A stretch of DNA of 64,000 nucleotides from Roseibium sediminis. Its GTDB lineage: Bacteria > Pseudomonadota > Alphaproteobacteria > Rhizobiales > Stappiaceae. The notes below the pieces were generated by a model. It saw nothing but the letters and a program-made list of their open reading frames with translations. It had not been told where the DNA came from and did not search any database. The position numbers were made by a program, and so were the translations under genes. This document shows positions 1-10,921 of this stretch, in pieces (within the stretch, counting starts at the first letter, position 1; every line of letters begins with the position of its first letter). Location: contig NZ_VXDB01000014.1 of the NCBI RefSeq assembly GCF_008711325.1, positions 1 through 64,000 on the forward strand. Reading direction: 5' to 3'.

Positions 1-89
1 GAAATGCAATTCAATTGATGGGCTGAGTGATGGGCTGAAAACCTACCCGATAAAATTATCTCGCAAATTCAATTTCTTGAAAAAGAAAA

Positions 90-179
90 TGGCGGAGAGA
101 GAGGGATTCGAACCCTCGGAACGCTTGCGCGCTCAACGGTTTTCGAGACCGCCCCGTTCGACCACTCCGGCACCTCTCC
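90..179 (-). tRNA. tRNA-Ser (anticodon CGA)
   Basis: Read on the minus strand, a 90-nt cloverleaf begins GGAGAGG and closes with the matching CCTCTCC-type strand, a G discriminator and an encoded CCA. The anticodon loop reads CTCGAAA, giving CGA, which reads UCG serine codons. The long variable arm (GAGCGCGCAAGCGTTC region) is the class II arm expected for tRNA-Ser, and the T arm contains GGTTCGAATCC. No integrase or attachment-site duplication is visible beside it. Confidence 0.95.
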
Positions 180-318
180 GCGGCGCTTATGGGTAAGCGG
201 GTCGTTTGGTGGCGCGGAACATAGACAAGGGAACTTCCAGCTGCAAGAGCGATTTCGGAAAATGCTGCAAGAAAATTCAACTGTATTCTGACGCTGAAAA
301 CCCGCACCTATAGAAGGT

Positions 319-350
319 GGAACCGGGTTAGTGTGAAATAACCCGGTTCC
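319..350 (-). terminator. Hairpin downstream of the amidohydrolase gene
   Basis: A perfect 12-bp inverted repeat (GGAACCGGGTTA / TAACCCGGTTCC) with an 8-nt loop lies 26 nt past the amidohydrolase stop codon. It has no strong T run, so it is either a weak intrinsic terminator or a 3' stabilising stem. It also separates that gene from tRNA-Ser on the same strand. Confidence 0.5.
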
Positions 351-375
351 ATGTGGATACGTTGCCGCCGCGGCC

Positions 376-2280
376 TTAATGCGGGGTGTCGCCCAGAGCC
401 GGTTCATGGTCTCCGCGATGGGCAGCCTGCAGGGCCACAGCGTGGGCGACCACCCGAACCGGAACATCGGCAGGCAGCGCGGCAGGTGTTTCGGCTTTCT
501 GTCCTGCAGCTCTTGAAACGGGCTGTACGCGGCCCTCCAGAACCGTGCCCCAGATACCGATATTCTTCAGTTTGTCCGGCGCCACATCGTATGGGCTGTC
601 GTCCAGCACCGTGAAATTCGCCATCTTGCCGGGCGTTATCGATCCGACTTCACTTTCAAGCTGGATGGAGTAGGCCGCATCAATTGTGATTGCTTTCAGG
701 GCCGTGTCGAGGGAAACGGCCTGATCGGGTCCGTTCACCTTGCCATCAGCCGTCAAGCGGGTCACAGCGGACCAGACAAGCTGCAGCGGTTTGGCCGGGG
801 CCATGGGCATGTCCGAGTGGAAGGATAGGGACAGTCCCAATCGTTCCGCCTCGCCCAGTGGAACCATTCGGGCAGTGCGCTCAGGTCCGATGCCGATCTC
901 CGCGTATCTGTCTGCAAGCGCGGTCACATAATAGGGATTGGCGCTGACAAGCGCGCCGAGCCGCGAAGCCCGGACGATCTGGTCCGAGGCGGCAAAGCCG
1001 TAGTGAACGATAACTGTCCGATGATCATAGCGAGGGTTTCGCCGTTGGGCTTCTTCCAGATTGTCGAGGAGAACGTCCAGGCCCTTGTCGCCGTTGTTGT
1101 GGATATGGATCTGGTATCCTGCATCCCAATAGGTCTGGAAAGCGCCATTGAAGACTTCGGGGTCCATGATCCACTCGCCGTGATGCCCATCGGTATAACC
1201 GTCCCGCATTTGCATCAGCTGACTGTAGATCGCGCCATCCATGAAGAGTTTCACTTGCTTGGGAAGGTACTTCGCCCGTCCATTGCCCCAACTTGTCACG
1301 GCCTCCGTTTCCAGCAGCAACTTGTCCGGGGCGTCCGGATAGAGCCCGAAAAGCGACTTCCCGTCGGGAATGAAATAGTGGTTGAAGGGTGTAGCATCAT
1401 CGCCATAGACCGAATTCACCACATTCTGCAGATCGCGCGAGAGAACGCCGCCAGGTTCAGCGGCAATGGTGATCCCGTTCCGGTGGTAGAAATCCTCGCT
1501 ATATTGCAGCCCCTTTACCAGTCGCTCCGGAGTTACCATGGCAGGGGCGACTTTCTCGATCACCTTGAAGAGCCCCTGTTCCCAGAAGTGGCCCTCCTCG
1601 AAATTGGACTGCTTGGTCTGGGAAGCGGTGAAGCCGGAAACATACTCCGAAGTCACGCCATATTTTTCCATGGCTTGGCTATTCAGATAGATCTCGTGCA
1701 TGGACCGGTGCCACACGATGACCGGAAAGTCGGGGGCCATTTCATCCAGCAGCGCACGGGACATCGGGCCATGAAAATAGTGATGGTAGCCCCATGTCAG
1801 AAAGGCGCTGTCGCCAGGCGTGTAACGCGCAAGTGCAGCTTTCAGGGCATTTTTGTAGGCATCTTCCGCGCGGGCGGCAGGTGCCGGACCATTGGCCGTT
1901 TCCCAGTCCTCAATCGCGATGACTGAATCGGCAACCAACATGAGGGATGTCAAAAGTGGATGTACGTGTTGTTCCACAAAGCCGGGCATGATGACCTTGT
2001 CGCGGAAGGTGTCATCGACCCTGTATTTCTGGGTGCCGGAAAGGGCTTCCAGCTCGCTGCGTAATCCAACAGCGGCGATCTTGCCACGAATGACAGCCAC
2101 GGCCTCTGCGCGCGGTCTGTTTGGATCCATCGTGATGATTTCTTTTGCGACATAGATCGTCGCCTCGGGAAGGGGTTTGCTTCCAGACATCACGTCCTGC
2201 AGGGAAATGCCCTGTGCGTGAGCGGCTGAAAAGCTGGCAAGCCCCGCAGAGGCGGTGATCAGAAAACGTTTGAGCTGCAT
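376..2280 (-). CDS. Exported YtcJ-type amidohydrolase
   Basis: A 634-residue member of the amidohydrolase superfamily (Amidohydro_3, YtcJ-like), metal-dependent hydrolases whose substrates are mostly unknown. The start was placed at the ATG giving MQLKRFLITASAG, because a clean signal peptide ending near AHA|QG follows at about residue 23. An ATG 30 codons upstream would bury this signal inside the protein. The first metal-binding motif is HVH at about residues 105-107 in a PGFVEQHVHP context. Later metal or catalytic segments include KLFMDGAIYSQ and the C-terminal FHSDMPMAP. It should act in the periplasm. It stands alone between tRNA-Ser and the divergent rplU, with no partner gene that hints at a substrate. 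Family assignment is secure; specific function is unknown. Confidence 0.85.
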   Translation of the reverse strand: MQLKRFLITASAGLASFSAAHAQGISLQDVMSGSKPLPEATIYVAKEIITMDPNRPRAEAVAVIRGKIAAVGLRSELEALSGTQKYRVDDTFRDKVIMPGFVEQHVHPLLTSLMLVADSVIAIEDWETANGPAPAARAEDAYKNALKAALARYTPGDSAFLTWGYHHYFHGPMSRALLDEMAPDFPVIVWHRSMHEIYLNSQAMEKYGVTSEYVSGFTASQTKQSNFEEGHFWEQGLFKVIEKVAPAMVTPERLVKGLQYSEDFYHRNGITIAAEPGGVLSRDLQNVVNSVYGDDATPFNHYFIPDGKSLFGLYPDAPDKLLLETEAVTSWGNGRAKYLPKQVKLFMDGAIYSQLMQMRDGYTDGHHGEWIMDPEVFNGAFQTYWDAGYQIHIHNNGDKGLDVLLDNLEEAQRRNPRYDHRTVIVHYGFAASDQIVRASRLGALVSANPYYVTALADRYAEIGIGPERTARMVPLGEAERLGLSLSFHSDMPMAPAKPLQLVWSAVTRLTADGKVNGPDQAVSLDTALKAITIDAAYSIQLESEVGSITPGKMANFTVLDDSPYDVAPDKLKNIGIWGTVLEGRVQPVSRAAGQKAETPAALPADVPVRVVAHAVALQAAHRGDHEPALGDTPH

Positions 2281-2647
2281 GTCAAAGGTCCAAGATGAAA
2301 GACTTGAAAGCTGTCGCAAAAGGTCAATGGCAAAAAATGCACGAAAAGGGTGCGGATTGGCCTGATACACGACAAGGATGCTGCTGTTTTACCGGCAGGT
2401 CAACGGTGAGGAGGATTTCTCCGCAGTGTTCGGGTTTAGAAGATTGACTCGGGCGCGGGGTAGGGTGTAAGGAACCCGACTGTAACTGGCGGGATGGGCT
2501 ACATCTCGCCTTTTGTGCTGTTCGAGGCCCTTATCTCCTGAGCGGACTGATCGCTAAAGTCGGACCATCAGGTCGATAACAAAAGACTGTTCCTTCACCA
2601 AGGGCAGCGCCGAAGAACGCAAGAACGAAAAGAAGGACGTGCGAGAC
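2281..2647. other. Divergent intergenic region upstream of rplU
   Basis: This stretch of about 370 nt separates the amidohydrolase from rplU and must hold both promoters. I see one weak candidate for rplU: TTGACT at 2444-2449, 18 nt, then TAAGGA at 2468-2473. That would leave a leader of about 165 nt before the L21 start, with a purine-rich GAAAAGAAGGACG ribosome binding region just before it. I recognise no small gene or known riboswitch here. Confidence 0.35.
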
Positions 2648-3274
2648 ATGTTCGCAGTAATCAAGACTGGCGGTAAGCAATACACCGTCGCTGCAGATGA
2701 CGTTTTGAAGATCGAAAAGCTGGAAGCCGAAGCCGGTTCCACTGTAACTTTCGACGAAGTACTGGTTGTTGGCAATGGCACCGACACCACGATTGGCGCT
2801 CCGACCATTGAAGGTGCGACTGTTGTGGCTGAGGTCGTCGAGCAGGGTCGCAACCGCAAGATCATCATTTTCAAGAAGCGCCGCCGTCAGAATTCCCGGC
2901 GCCGCAACGGCCACCGTCAGGCCTACACCCTCGTCAAGGTCACTGACATCCTGACCGGTGGCGCGAAGCCGGCCAAGAAGGCTGCGCCGAAGAAGGCCGC
3001 GCCGAAGGCTGAAGAAGCCAAGGAAGAAGCAGCTGGCGAAGACCTCGCTCCGCTCTTCACTGCGCCGGAAGGCAAGGCCGACGATCTGAAGAAGATCTCC
3101 GGCGTTGGTCCGGTTCTGGAGAAGAAGCTGAATGCTCTGGGCATCACCACCTATGAGCAGGTCCTGAACTTCTCTGCTGATGACATCGCCCGCGTTGACG
3201 AGGTCCTGAACTTCAAGGGCCGCATCGAGCGTGACAACTGGATCGAACAGGCCAAGGAACTGGCTGGCAAATAA
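2648..3274 (+). CDS. rplU: 50S ribosomal protein L21 with C-terminal helix-hairpin-helix extension
   Basis: L21 is an early-assembly protein of the large ribosomal subunit that binds 23S rRNA. Residues 1-104 match the family ([12 protein letters not shown] start, basic [17 protein letters not shown] segment). The ATG three codons after the first in-frame one was chosen because it gives the conserved [11 protein letters not shown] start. The 208-residue protein is about twice the usual length. Residues 105-130 form a Lys/Ala then Glu-rich linker, and residues 144-208 look like a helix-hairpin-helix domain ([12 protein letters not shown]). Such tails occur on L21 in several alphaproteobacteria; their role is not established. 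rpmA (L27) follows 49 nt downstream, the usual partner. Confidence 0.97.
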   Translation: MFAVIKTGGKQYTVAADDVLKIEKLEAEAGSTVTFDEVLVVGNGTDTTIGAPTIEGATVVAEVVEQGRNRKIIIFKKRRRQNSRRRNGHRQAYTLVKVTDILTGGAKPAKKAAPKKAAPKAEEAKEEAAGEDLAPLFTAPEGKADDLKKISGVGPVLEKKLNALGITTYEQVLNFSADDIARVDEVLNFKGRIERDNWIEQAKELAGK

Positions 3275-3323
3275 GCCGCCGTTTCAAACGCTGAAGCTAA
3301 CGAAATAATCGAGGAGTACCCTC

Positions 3324-3593
3324 ATGGCACATAAAAAGGCAGGCGGTTCATCCCGTAACGGTCGCGATTCCGCGGGCCGCCGTCTCGGCATCAAGAAGTT
3401 CGGCGGCGAAGCTGTCGTTCCGGGCAACATCATTGCGCGTCAGCGCGGCACGAAGTGGCATCCGGGCACGGGCGTTGGCATCGGCAAGGATCACACCATC
3501 TTCGCAACCGTCGAAGGCAAAGTGACTTTCCAGCCGAAATCCAACGGCCGAACCTTTATCAACGTGCTTCCGGTAGCGGAAGCAGCGGAGTAA
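3324..3593 (+). CDS. rpmA: 50S ribosomal protein L27
   Basis: An 89-residue L27 of standard length. Its N-terminus, [16 protein letters not shown], is the flexible tail that reaches the peptidyl transferase centre, and no N-terminal propeptide is present. The conserved [22 protein letters not shown] stretch is intact. A GAGGAG-type ribosome binding site precedes the ATG. It is cotranscribed with rplU and probably ends at the hairpin at 3666-3697. Confidence 0.98.
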   Translation: MAHKKAGGSSRNGRDSAGRRLGIKKFGGEAVVPGNIIARQRGTKWHPGTGVGIGKDHTIFATVEGKVTFQPKSNGRTFINVLPVAEAAE

Positions 3594-3665
3594 CGCCGAC
3601 GTGTCACGAAAACTCGCCGGCGCCCCATAAGGCCCCGGAGAGCACGACACGACCAGTCAGAGTTC

Positions 3666-3697
3666 AAGGGGGAGATGGGGTGCCGTCTTCCCCTTTT
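3666..3697 (+). terminator. Terminator after rpmA
   Basis: A 10-bp stem (AAGGGGGAGA with TCTTCCCCTT, one G-U pair), a 10-nt loop and a trailing TTTT, placed between L27 and the first GNAT gene. The GNAT start codon lies only about 26 nt downstream, so the acetyltransferases and obg may depend partly on read-through. Confidence 0.6.
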
Positions 3698-3723
3698 GCT
3701 TTGAGCCCTGACTGGAGGAAAAC

Positions 3724-4329
3724 ATGGTTGTCGAAAGTGATGGTTTACTAGACGAAAGCTGTCTGGGTGCGGCCCCGTTGCCGCAGGAAGCGGTTCGCGT
3801 GAAGCTCGATGTGCCGGGCGCGGACGATATTGCGGATCTGGTGTTTTTGGCCAACAACCGAAAGGTTGCGGTCAACCTGCTCCAGCAGCCGTATCCCTTC
3901 ACGATGCAGGATGCCAAGGCGGTGATCACCCGCGCCGAGGCGGCGCATCGCGGCTCGGCAACCTTCGCAATCCGCCTCAAGGCGACGGGACGTCTGATTG
4001 GCCTCTCGCGCTATTGTCGGCTGGAGGGCGGCGGGCCGGTTCATATCGGCTACTGGATCGGCGAACCGTTCTGGGGCAATGGCTATGCGACGGAAGCGGT
4101 TCACTCGCTTGTGGACCATGCCTTCACCCATTCCGATACAGAAGAACTGACGGCTGCCTGCCGCGTGACCAATGCCGCGTCCCGCCGGGTCCTCGTCAAG
4201 TCAGGCTTCCAGTATCGGGACCAGAGCATGATCCGCTCCGTTGGGGCGGGAGGGTCGGTCCCCATTGAAAGATACGGGCTGGAGAAGCCGGTCTGGGGAG
4301 CTCTCAAGGCCTGGGGGAGGTTGCAATGA
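3724..4329 (+). CDS. GNAT family N-acetyltransferase (first of three)
   Basis: A 201-residue acetyl-CoA-dependent N-acetyltransferase of the RimJ/RimL-like GNAT group. The central part (HIGYWIGEPFWGNGYATEAV) carries the acetyl-CoA pyrophosphate-binding segment, followed by the family's NAASRRVLVKSGF motif in which the residue chain ends near the thiol. About 35 N-terminal residues precede the typical domain start (VRVKLDVPG). It starts after a good GGAGGAAAAC ribosome binding site. Its stop overlaps the next gene by 4 nt (ATGA), so the three GNATs are translationally coupled. Substrate unknown; a ribosomal protein N-terminus is possible given the rpmA-obg context, which is only inference. Confidence 0.9.
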   Translation: MVVESDGLLDESCLGAAPLPQEAVRVKLDVPGADDIADLVFLANNRKVAVNLLQQPYPFTMQDAKAVITRAEAAHRGSATFAIRLKATGRLIGLSRYCRLEGGGPVHIGYWIGEPFWGNGYATEAVHSLVDHAFTHSDTEELTAACRVTNAASRRVLVKSGFQYRDQSMIRSVGAGGSVPIERYGLEKPVWGALKAWGRLQ

Positions 4330-4891
4330 CCCTTTCCCGGATCACGACACGTCGTTTGGTCCTTCGTCCAATACGCATGGAGGATGCTGCGGCAATGATC
4401 GAACTTGGTGGGAAAGACTTCGAAGTCGCCCGCTGGATGACGTCGTTTCCCTGGCCTTACGAGGAAGGGGCCGTCGAGGGCTTTCTTCAGTCGGTGCTTG
4501 GCGAAGGCGCGGCGGCAAATGCGGCGGTATTTGCCATCACCCTCGGCGGTATCTTCATCGGGTTGGTGTCGATAGAGGTCCCGGGCGAACTTTCCGGAGA
4601 GGGGATTGATCATCCAACCATCGGATATTGGCTCGGTCGGCCTTTCCAGGGTTTTGGCTATGGCAGTGAAGCGGCGCAGGCTGCGGTTGAATGGGGATTT
4701 GAAAACCATACATGTGATGCCATCGCAGCCCGTGTCTTCGAGGACAACAAGGCGTCGCGCGGGCTGTTGAGAAAACTCGGTTTCAAGCCGTTCGGCAAGA
4801 CGCAGCGCTACTCCAGAGCGCTGGATCGTAAAATTGACAATGTTGTCGTGTGTTTGACGCGCAATGATTTTGACATGCAAAGGGCAGTGGC

Positions 4892-4895
<4 letters not shown>
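4326..4895 (+). CDS. GNAT family N-acetyltransferase (second of three)
   Basis: A 189-residue GNAT with the standard RimJ/RimL-like opening ITTRRLVLRPIRMEDA. The acetyl-CoA loop lies in GYWLGRPFQGFGYGSEAA, and the terminal motif is EDNKASRGLLRKLGF. ATGA overlaps join it to the genes on both sides, which indicates one mRNA and coupled translation. It resembles its two neighbours closely enough to suggest ancestral tandem duplication followed by strong divergence. Substrate unknown. Confidence 0.9.
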
Positions 4896-6511
<1,616 letters not shown>

Positions 6512-6512
<1 letters not shown>

Positions 6513-7642
6513 TGAGTAGCGCTCGTCGCTTGCGCGGACATGACCGCATTGTGGTCAAGATCGGCTCTGCGCTTCTGGTCGAGAAAGGATCATTAAAGCG
6601 CGAGTGGCTTCAGGCCCTCGTGGACGATGTCGTGTCTCTGGCCGAGAGTGGTTCGGAAATGCTCATTGTCTCTTCCGGCTCGATCGCGCTTGGACGGGGA
6701 ATTCTGGGATTGCCTTCCGGGCCTTTGAAGCTTGAAGACAGTCAGGCGGCGGCATCCGTTGGCCAGATTGCATTGGCGCAAGCCTATTCCGAGGCACTTG
6801 CGGGCCACGGCAAGAAGGCCGGTCAGATTCTTCTGACCCTCGGTGACACGGAAGAGCGCCGTCGTTACCTCAATGCGCGCGCAACCATCGGCACCTTGCT
6901 GCGCATGGGAGCGGTGCCGATCGTCAACGAGAATGATACGGTCGCGACCTCTGAAATCCGCTATGGCGACAATGATCGTCTGGCAGCGCGCGTTGCGACA
7001 ATGGCAAGCGCGGACTGCCTTGTTCTGCTGTCTGATATCGATGGCCTCTATACGGCGCCACCGGCAGATAATCCGGACGCGATTTTCCTTCCTGAAGTTC
7101 CGCGCATTACCCGCGAGATTGAATCCATGGCCGGCAGTGCCGGATCGGAGCTGTCTCGCGGTGGTATGAAAACGAAGATCGAGGCTGGCAAGATCGCCAC
7201 CTCCGCTGGCACCTCCATGGTCATCACCAGCGGCAAGGCGCTTAACCCGCTGAAGCGTCTGGACGAAGGCGCAAGATGTACCTGGTTCCCGGCGCTGGCC
7301 TCTCCGGCAAGTGCCCGCAAGGCGTGGATTGGCGGACATCTGGAGCTCAAGGGCGAAATTCATCTGGATCAGGGGGCCGTCAAGGCCCTGCTGTCGGGCA
7401 AGAGCCTGCTGCCAGCCGGTGTAACTCGGGTTGACGGCCAGTTCGGGCGCGGCGATGCGGTGACCCTTCGTGGGCCGGATGGCGGTCTGATTGGCCGCGG
7501 TCTGATTGCCTATGATCAATCGGAAGCTGTGCTGATCGCAGGACGGAACAGCCGGGAGATCGAGACGATCGTCGGCTATCCGGGCCGGGCGGAAATGATC
7601 CACCGCGATGATCTGGCGGTGGAAGATGCGTTATTGGCTTAG
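6512..7642 (+). CDS. proB: Glutamate 5-kinase
   Basis: The first enzyme of proline biosynthesis, phosphorylating L-glutamate with ATP. The 376-residue protein has an amino-acid-kinase domain ([11 protein letters not shown] at the N-terminus, [32 protein letters not shown]) and a C-terminal PUA domain of about 80 residues. The start at 6512 forms TAATG with the obg stop. An in-frame ATG at 6500 would lie almost inside the GGAAGAGGG ribosome binding site and is less likely. proA follows 39 nt downstream, completing the first two steps. Confidence 0.97.
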
Positions 7643-7681
7643 GGTTCGACGGGACGGGTCGAAAAAACGGGACTGAGGGCA

Positions 7682-8962
7682 ATGTTGGACAAGGTTGAAG
7701 CAGTAGACGTGACGGAGTTGATGGCGGAGCTGGGTCGTCGTGCCCGGGCCGCGACCCGGACACTTGCCACTGCCCCAACTGAAGCCAAGAACGCGGCCTT
7801 AAAAAACATGGCCTCTGCCATGCGGGCCGCCACGCCAGACATTCTGGCTGCCAATGCCATCGATCTTGAAACCATGCGCGCGAATGGCCAGACGGATGCC
7901 TTCCTCGACCGTGGCACACTGACGAAGGAGCGTGTCGAAGCTATTGCCAAGGCGCTTGAAGATATTGCCGAACTGGATGATCCGGTTGGAACCGTGATTG
8001 CAGGATGGGATCGCCCCAATGGCTTGCATATCGAACGTGTCCGCACACCACTTGGCGTGATCGGCGTGATTTACGAAAGTCGCCCGAACGTTACCGCGGA
8101 TGCTGGCGCCTTGTGCCTCAAGGCAGGCAATGCGGTGATCCTGCGCGGCGGGTCGGATACGATCAATTCCAATCGTGCAATCCATGCGGCCTTGCAGAAG
8201 GGGCTTGAGCAAGCCGGTCTGCCGGGAGACGCGATCCAGATCGTGCCGATTGCCGACCGTGCTGCCGTTGGCGAAATGCTGAAGGGCCTTGAAGGCAATC
8301 TCGATGTGATTGTCCCGCGCGGTGGCAAGAGCCTGGTGGCCCGTGTGCAAACGGAAGCTCGGGTGCCGGTCTTTGCCCACCTTGAAGGGCTGGTGCATAT
8401 TTTCATCGACAAGGCGGCAGACCTTTCCAAGGCGAGGGACATTGTCCTGAATTCCAAGCTGCGTCGCACCGGGATCTGCGGTGCGCTGGAGACCTTGCTG
8501 GTGGATGAAAGCCTTGCAGACAGCTTCCTGCCGGAGCTTATGGCTGCTCTTCAGGAAAAGGACTGCTGCATTCGGGGCGATGCTCGGACCCAAACTGTCG
8601 GAAACGGCATCGAGGCGGCGACCGATGAGGACTGGACGACCGAATATCTGGACAAGATCCTGTCGGTAAAGGTGGTCTCCGGCCTCGATGAGGCCATGGA
8701 CCATATCGCTCGTTACAGCTCCAGCCACACCGACTGTATCATCACCGAAGATCCGGCAGCGGCTGAAACCTTCCTGAACGAGGTGGATTCGGCGATTGTC
8801 CTGCACAACGCATCGACACAGTTTGCAGACGGCGGCGAATTCGGCATGGGGGCTGAAATCGGCATTGCCACGGGCCGCATGCATGCCCGCGGTCCGGTGG
8901 GTGTCGAGCAGCTGACCAGCTTCAAATACAAGGTGCGTGGCTCTGGACAAACGCGCCCATGA
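7682..8962 (+). CDS. proA: Gamma-glutamyl phosphate reductase
   Basis: A 426-residue aldehyde-dehydrogenase-fold enzyme that reduces glutamyl-5-phosphate with NADPH to the semialdehyde, which cyclises towards proline. Conserved elements are [18 protein letters not shown], the catalytic cysteine region [13 protein letters not shown], and the C-terminal [19 protein letters not shown]. The length is typical. Its stop overlaps the nadD start by 4 nt. Confidence 0.98.
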   Translation: MLDKVEAVDVTELMAELGRRARAATRTLATAPTEAKNAALKNMASAMRAATPDILAANAIDLETMRANGQTDAFLDRGTLTKERVEAIAKALEDIAELDDPVGTVIAGWDRPNGLHIERVRTPLGVIGVIYESRPNVTADAGALCLKAGNAVILRGGSDTINSNRAIHAALQKGLEQAGLPGDAIQIVPIADRAAVGEMLKGLEGNLDVIVPRGGKSLVARVQTEARVPVFAHLEGLVHIFIDKAADLSKARDIVLNSKLRRTGICGALETLLVDESLADSFLPELMAALQEKDCCIRGDARTQTVGNGIEAATDEDWTTEYLDKILSVKVVSGLDEAMDHIARYSSSHTDCIITEDPAAAETFLNEVDSAIVLHNASTQFADGGEFGMGAEIGIATGRMHARGPVGVEQLTSFKYKVRGSGQTRP

Positions 8963-9585
8963 CACTTTCCTTCGTCTCGGAGAGCGTGGACCAGGCCTGG
9001 TTGACGTTGCCACATGCCGAAGCGGGAAACCGGATCGGCCTGTTCGGCGGGTCTTTCAATCCTCCCCATTCCGGGCATCTGCTGGTTGCCGAGACAGCGC
9101 GCAAGCGTCTGGCTCTGGATCAGGTCTGGTGGCTGGTCACACCGGGTAATCCGCTCAAGGACCATTCCCATCTTGCGCCGCTGGCACATCGCTTGGAGAT
9201 GACTTCAACGCTGGCAAGTGGCCCGCACATGAGGGTAACAGCCTATGAGCAAGTGCTTGGGTCGCCCTATACGGCGCGGACCGTGGACATGCTGAAGGCG
9301 AAACGGCCGAACCTGCGTTTTGTCTGGCTCATGGGAGCAGACAATCTGGCCACTTTCCATCGCTGGCAGGATTGGCGCTCGATCCTTGCGCAGGTGCCGG
9401 TGGCGGTGGTCAATCGCCCCGGAGCAACGCTCTCGGTTCTGTCGGCGCCCATGGCCCGAGCCTTTGGGTCCTGCCGTCTTCCGGAGAAAGACGCTGCCCT
9501 TTTGCCGGATCTGATGCCGCCGGCCTGGACTTTTCTGCACGCGCCGCTTGACGAGACCTCATCGACTGCATTACGGCGCAGCTGA
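8959..9585 (+). CDS. nadD: Nicotinate-nucleotide adenylyltransferase
   Basis: Forms nicotinate adenine dinucleotide from NaMN and ATP in NAD synthesis. The 208-residue protein has about 23 residues before the nucleotidyltransferase signature [14 protein letters not shown] (the H-x-G-H type site) and the adenylyl-binding WLMGADNL segment. The C-terminal STALR motif (SSTALRRS) matches the ISSTxIR element in weakened form, and the protein ends there, slightly shorter than many NadD. The ATGA overlap with proA supports the start. Confidence 0.94.
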   Translation: MTLSFVSESVDQAWLTLPHAEAGNRIGLFGGSFNPPHSGHLLVAETARKRLALDQVWWLVTPGNPLKDHSHLAPLAHRLEMTSTLASGPHMRVTAYEQVLGSPYTARTVDMLKAKRPNLRFVWLMGADNLATFHRWQDWRSILAQVPVAVVNRPGATLSVLSAPMARAFGSCRLPEKDAALLPDLMPPAWTFLHAPLDETSSTALRRS

Positions 9586-9629
9586 GGCATCCGTCAGGGG
9601 ACGGAAAACCATTGCGAATACTGCTTGTC

Positions 9630-9659
9630 TTGAAAATGCCAAGGTAAGCGAGGTATCAT
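9630..9659 (+). promoter_or_regulatory. Candidate sigma-70 promoter for rsfS-rlmH
   Basis: TTGAAA (9630-9635), an 18-nt spacer and TATCAT (9654-9659), each 5 of 6 to consensus, lie in the 231-nt gap after nadD. A 7-bp hairpin (GACCGCA / TGCGGTC, 9666-9684) sits at the predicted transcription start. Seen by eye only. Confidence 0.45.
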
Positions 9660-9816
9660 GAATGCGACCGCAGGCTGTGCGGTCGAGGTACGGTCAACCG
9701 GTTTTGTCCCTGTTCCAGGCTCCAAAATTCCGGAGAACAGGTGACAGGAGACAGAACGGACATGAAAGCGAAAGGCGATTCCACTGACCATGACCTTTGA
9801 AAGTGAGGGGGCTTCA

Positions 9817-10197
9817 ATGTCCGCTCCTCATCAGGCAACCGTAAGCGAACTTGCGGCTGATCTGCTCGATACGGTCCTCTCCAGCCTTGACGGCTCCAAA
9901 GCAGAGGAAATCGTTACCCTCGACATCGCTGGAAAAAGCTCCCTGGCCGATCACATGGTGATCGTGTCCGGTCGCTCCCATCGTCACGTCGGTGCGATTG
10001 CGGACCATCTCCTGCGCGACTTGAAAAGCGCTGGGGTTCGTTCTGCAACCGTTGAAGGCCAATCAGCATGTGACTGGGTTCTCATCGACGCCGGAGATGT
10101 GATCGTACACATCTTCCGTCCGGAGGTGCGCGGCTTCTACAATCTTGAAAAGATGTGGGCGCCCGAGGAAGAACAGGCACCGCAGTTTATAGGCTGA
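9817..10197 (+). CDS. rsfS: Ribosome silencing factor
   Basis: RsfS binds L14 and blocks subunit joining when nutrients are short. The 126-residue protein carries the family core: AEEIVTLDIAGKSSLADHMV, SGRSHRHVGAIADHL and the C-terminal DWVLIDAGDVIVHIF. I chose the ATG at 9817 because GTGAGGGG sits at proper distance before it; an in-frame ATG nine codons upstream has no ribosome binding site. The gene order nadD-rsfS-rlmH is the normal one. Confidence 0.96.
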   Translation: MSAPHQATVSELAADLLDTVLSSLDGSKAEEIVTLDIAGKSSLADHMVIVSGRSHRHVGAIADHLLRDLKSAGVRSATVEGQSACDWVLIDAGDVIVHIFRPEVRGFYNLEKMWAPEEEQAPQFIG

Positions 10198-10278
10198 ACC
10201 AGGCAGGGCAGGTCTGCGGACCTGTTGATGCCCGCGAGAGCCAAGCTTGGACCCGGCCATCCGGCCGGGCGGTAGGAA

Positions 10279-10761
10279 ATGCGCCTGAAAATCGGATGCA
10301 TCGGACGCTTGAAGGCCGGTGCCGAAAAAGACCTTTTTGACCGCTACATCGACCGGGCCCGCAAGGCCGGTCGCCCGATCGGGGTAGGGGACGTCACCCT
10401 TCTGGAGCTTCCCGAAAGCCGGGCTGGTCGAGCGGCAGATCGCAAGCGCGAAGAAGCCGCAAACCTTCTGTCCCAACTCGATGCGCGCGCGCGTCTCGTT
10501 GTTCTCGACGAGAACGGGAAATCACTGTCGAGCGAAAGCTTTAGTGAAAAGGTCTTTTCGTGGGTTGATGAAGGGGTCGGCGAAATCGTTTTTGTTATCG
10601 GCGGCGCGGACGGGCATGGCGAGGAGGTCCTGCAGAGGGCGGACCTGAAACTCGCCATGGGGGCAATGACATGGCCGCATCAACTCGTTCGCATCCTGCT
10701 TACCGAACAGATTTACCGCGCAATTACCATTCGTTCCGGGCACCCTTACCACCGGAGCTGA
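10279..10761 (+). CDS. rlmH: 23S rRNA pseudouridine-1915 N3-methyltransferase
   Basis: A 160-residue SPOUT methyltransferase that methylates pseudouridine 1915 in helix 69 of 23S rRNA. The knot region is complete: VVLDENGKSLSSE, FVIGGADGHGEEV and the C-terminal MTWPHQLVRILLTEQIYRA, with the terminal HPYHR that closes the active site. The length is typical. Confidence 0.98.
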   Translation: MRLKIGCIGRLKAGAEKDLFDRYIDRARKAGRPIGVGDVTLLELPESRAGRAADRKREEAANLLSQLDARARLVVLDENGKSLSSESFSEKVFSWVDEGVGEIVFVIGGADGHGEEVLQRADLKLAMGAMTWPHQLVRILLTEQIYRAITIRSGHPYHRS

Positions 10762-10921
10762 ATGCGCCGGGCGAACTGCCTGCCTTTCGCCGTAATCCCC
10801 CCGCACAAAATCATTGGAAACCGCTTTGTTTGCGGGCTGTCGGTATCGTTCTCCACGACGAAGGCCGATAGCCTCGGATATGGTAAACGCTTCGTTAATT
10901 TTGGTGCGCCATAAATTCGGT

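Noticed and set aside
18-38. Short direct repeat GATGGGCTGA near the window start
   Set aside because: Two 10-nt copies one base apart are too little to argue for a repeat element or attachment site.
90-179. tRNA-Ser and tRNA-Leu as possible integration sites of mobile elements
   Set aside because: No integrase, no duplicated tRNA 3' end and no composition change was seen next to either tRNA.
69-467. A minus-strand frame of 132 codons covering tRNA-Ser
   Set aside because: It reads straight through the tRNA and has no coding features.
7799-9013. A 404-codon antisense frame over proA and nadD
   Set aside because: The product is unlike any known protein and lies fully opposite two well-conserved genes in overlapping order.
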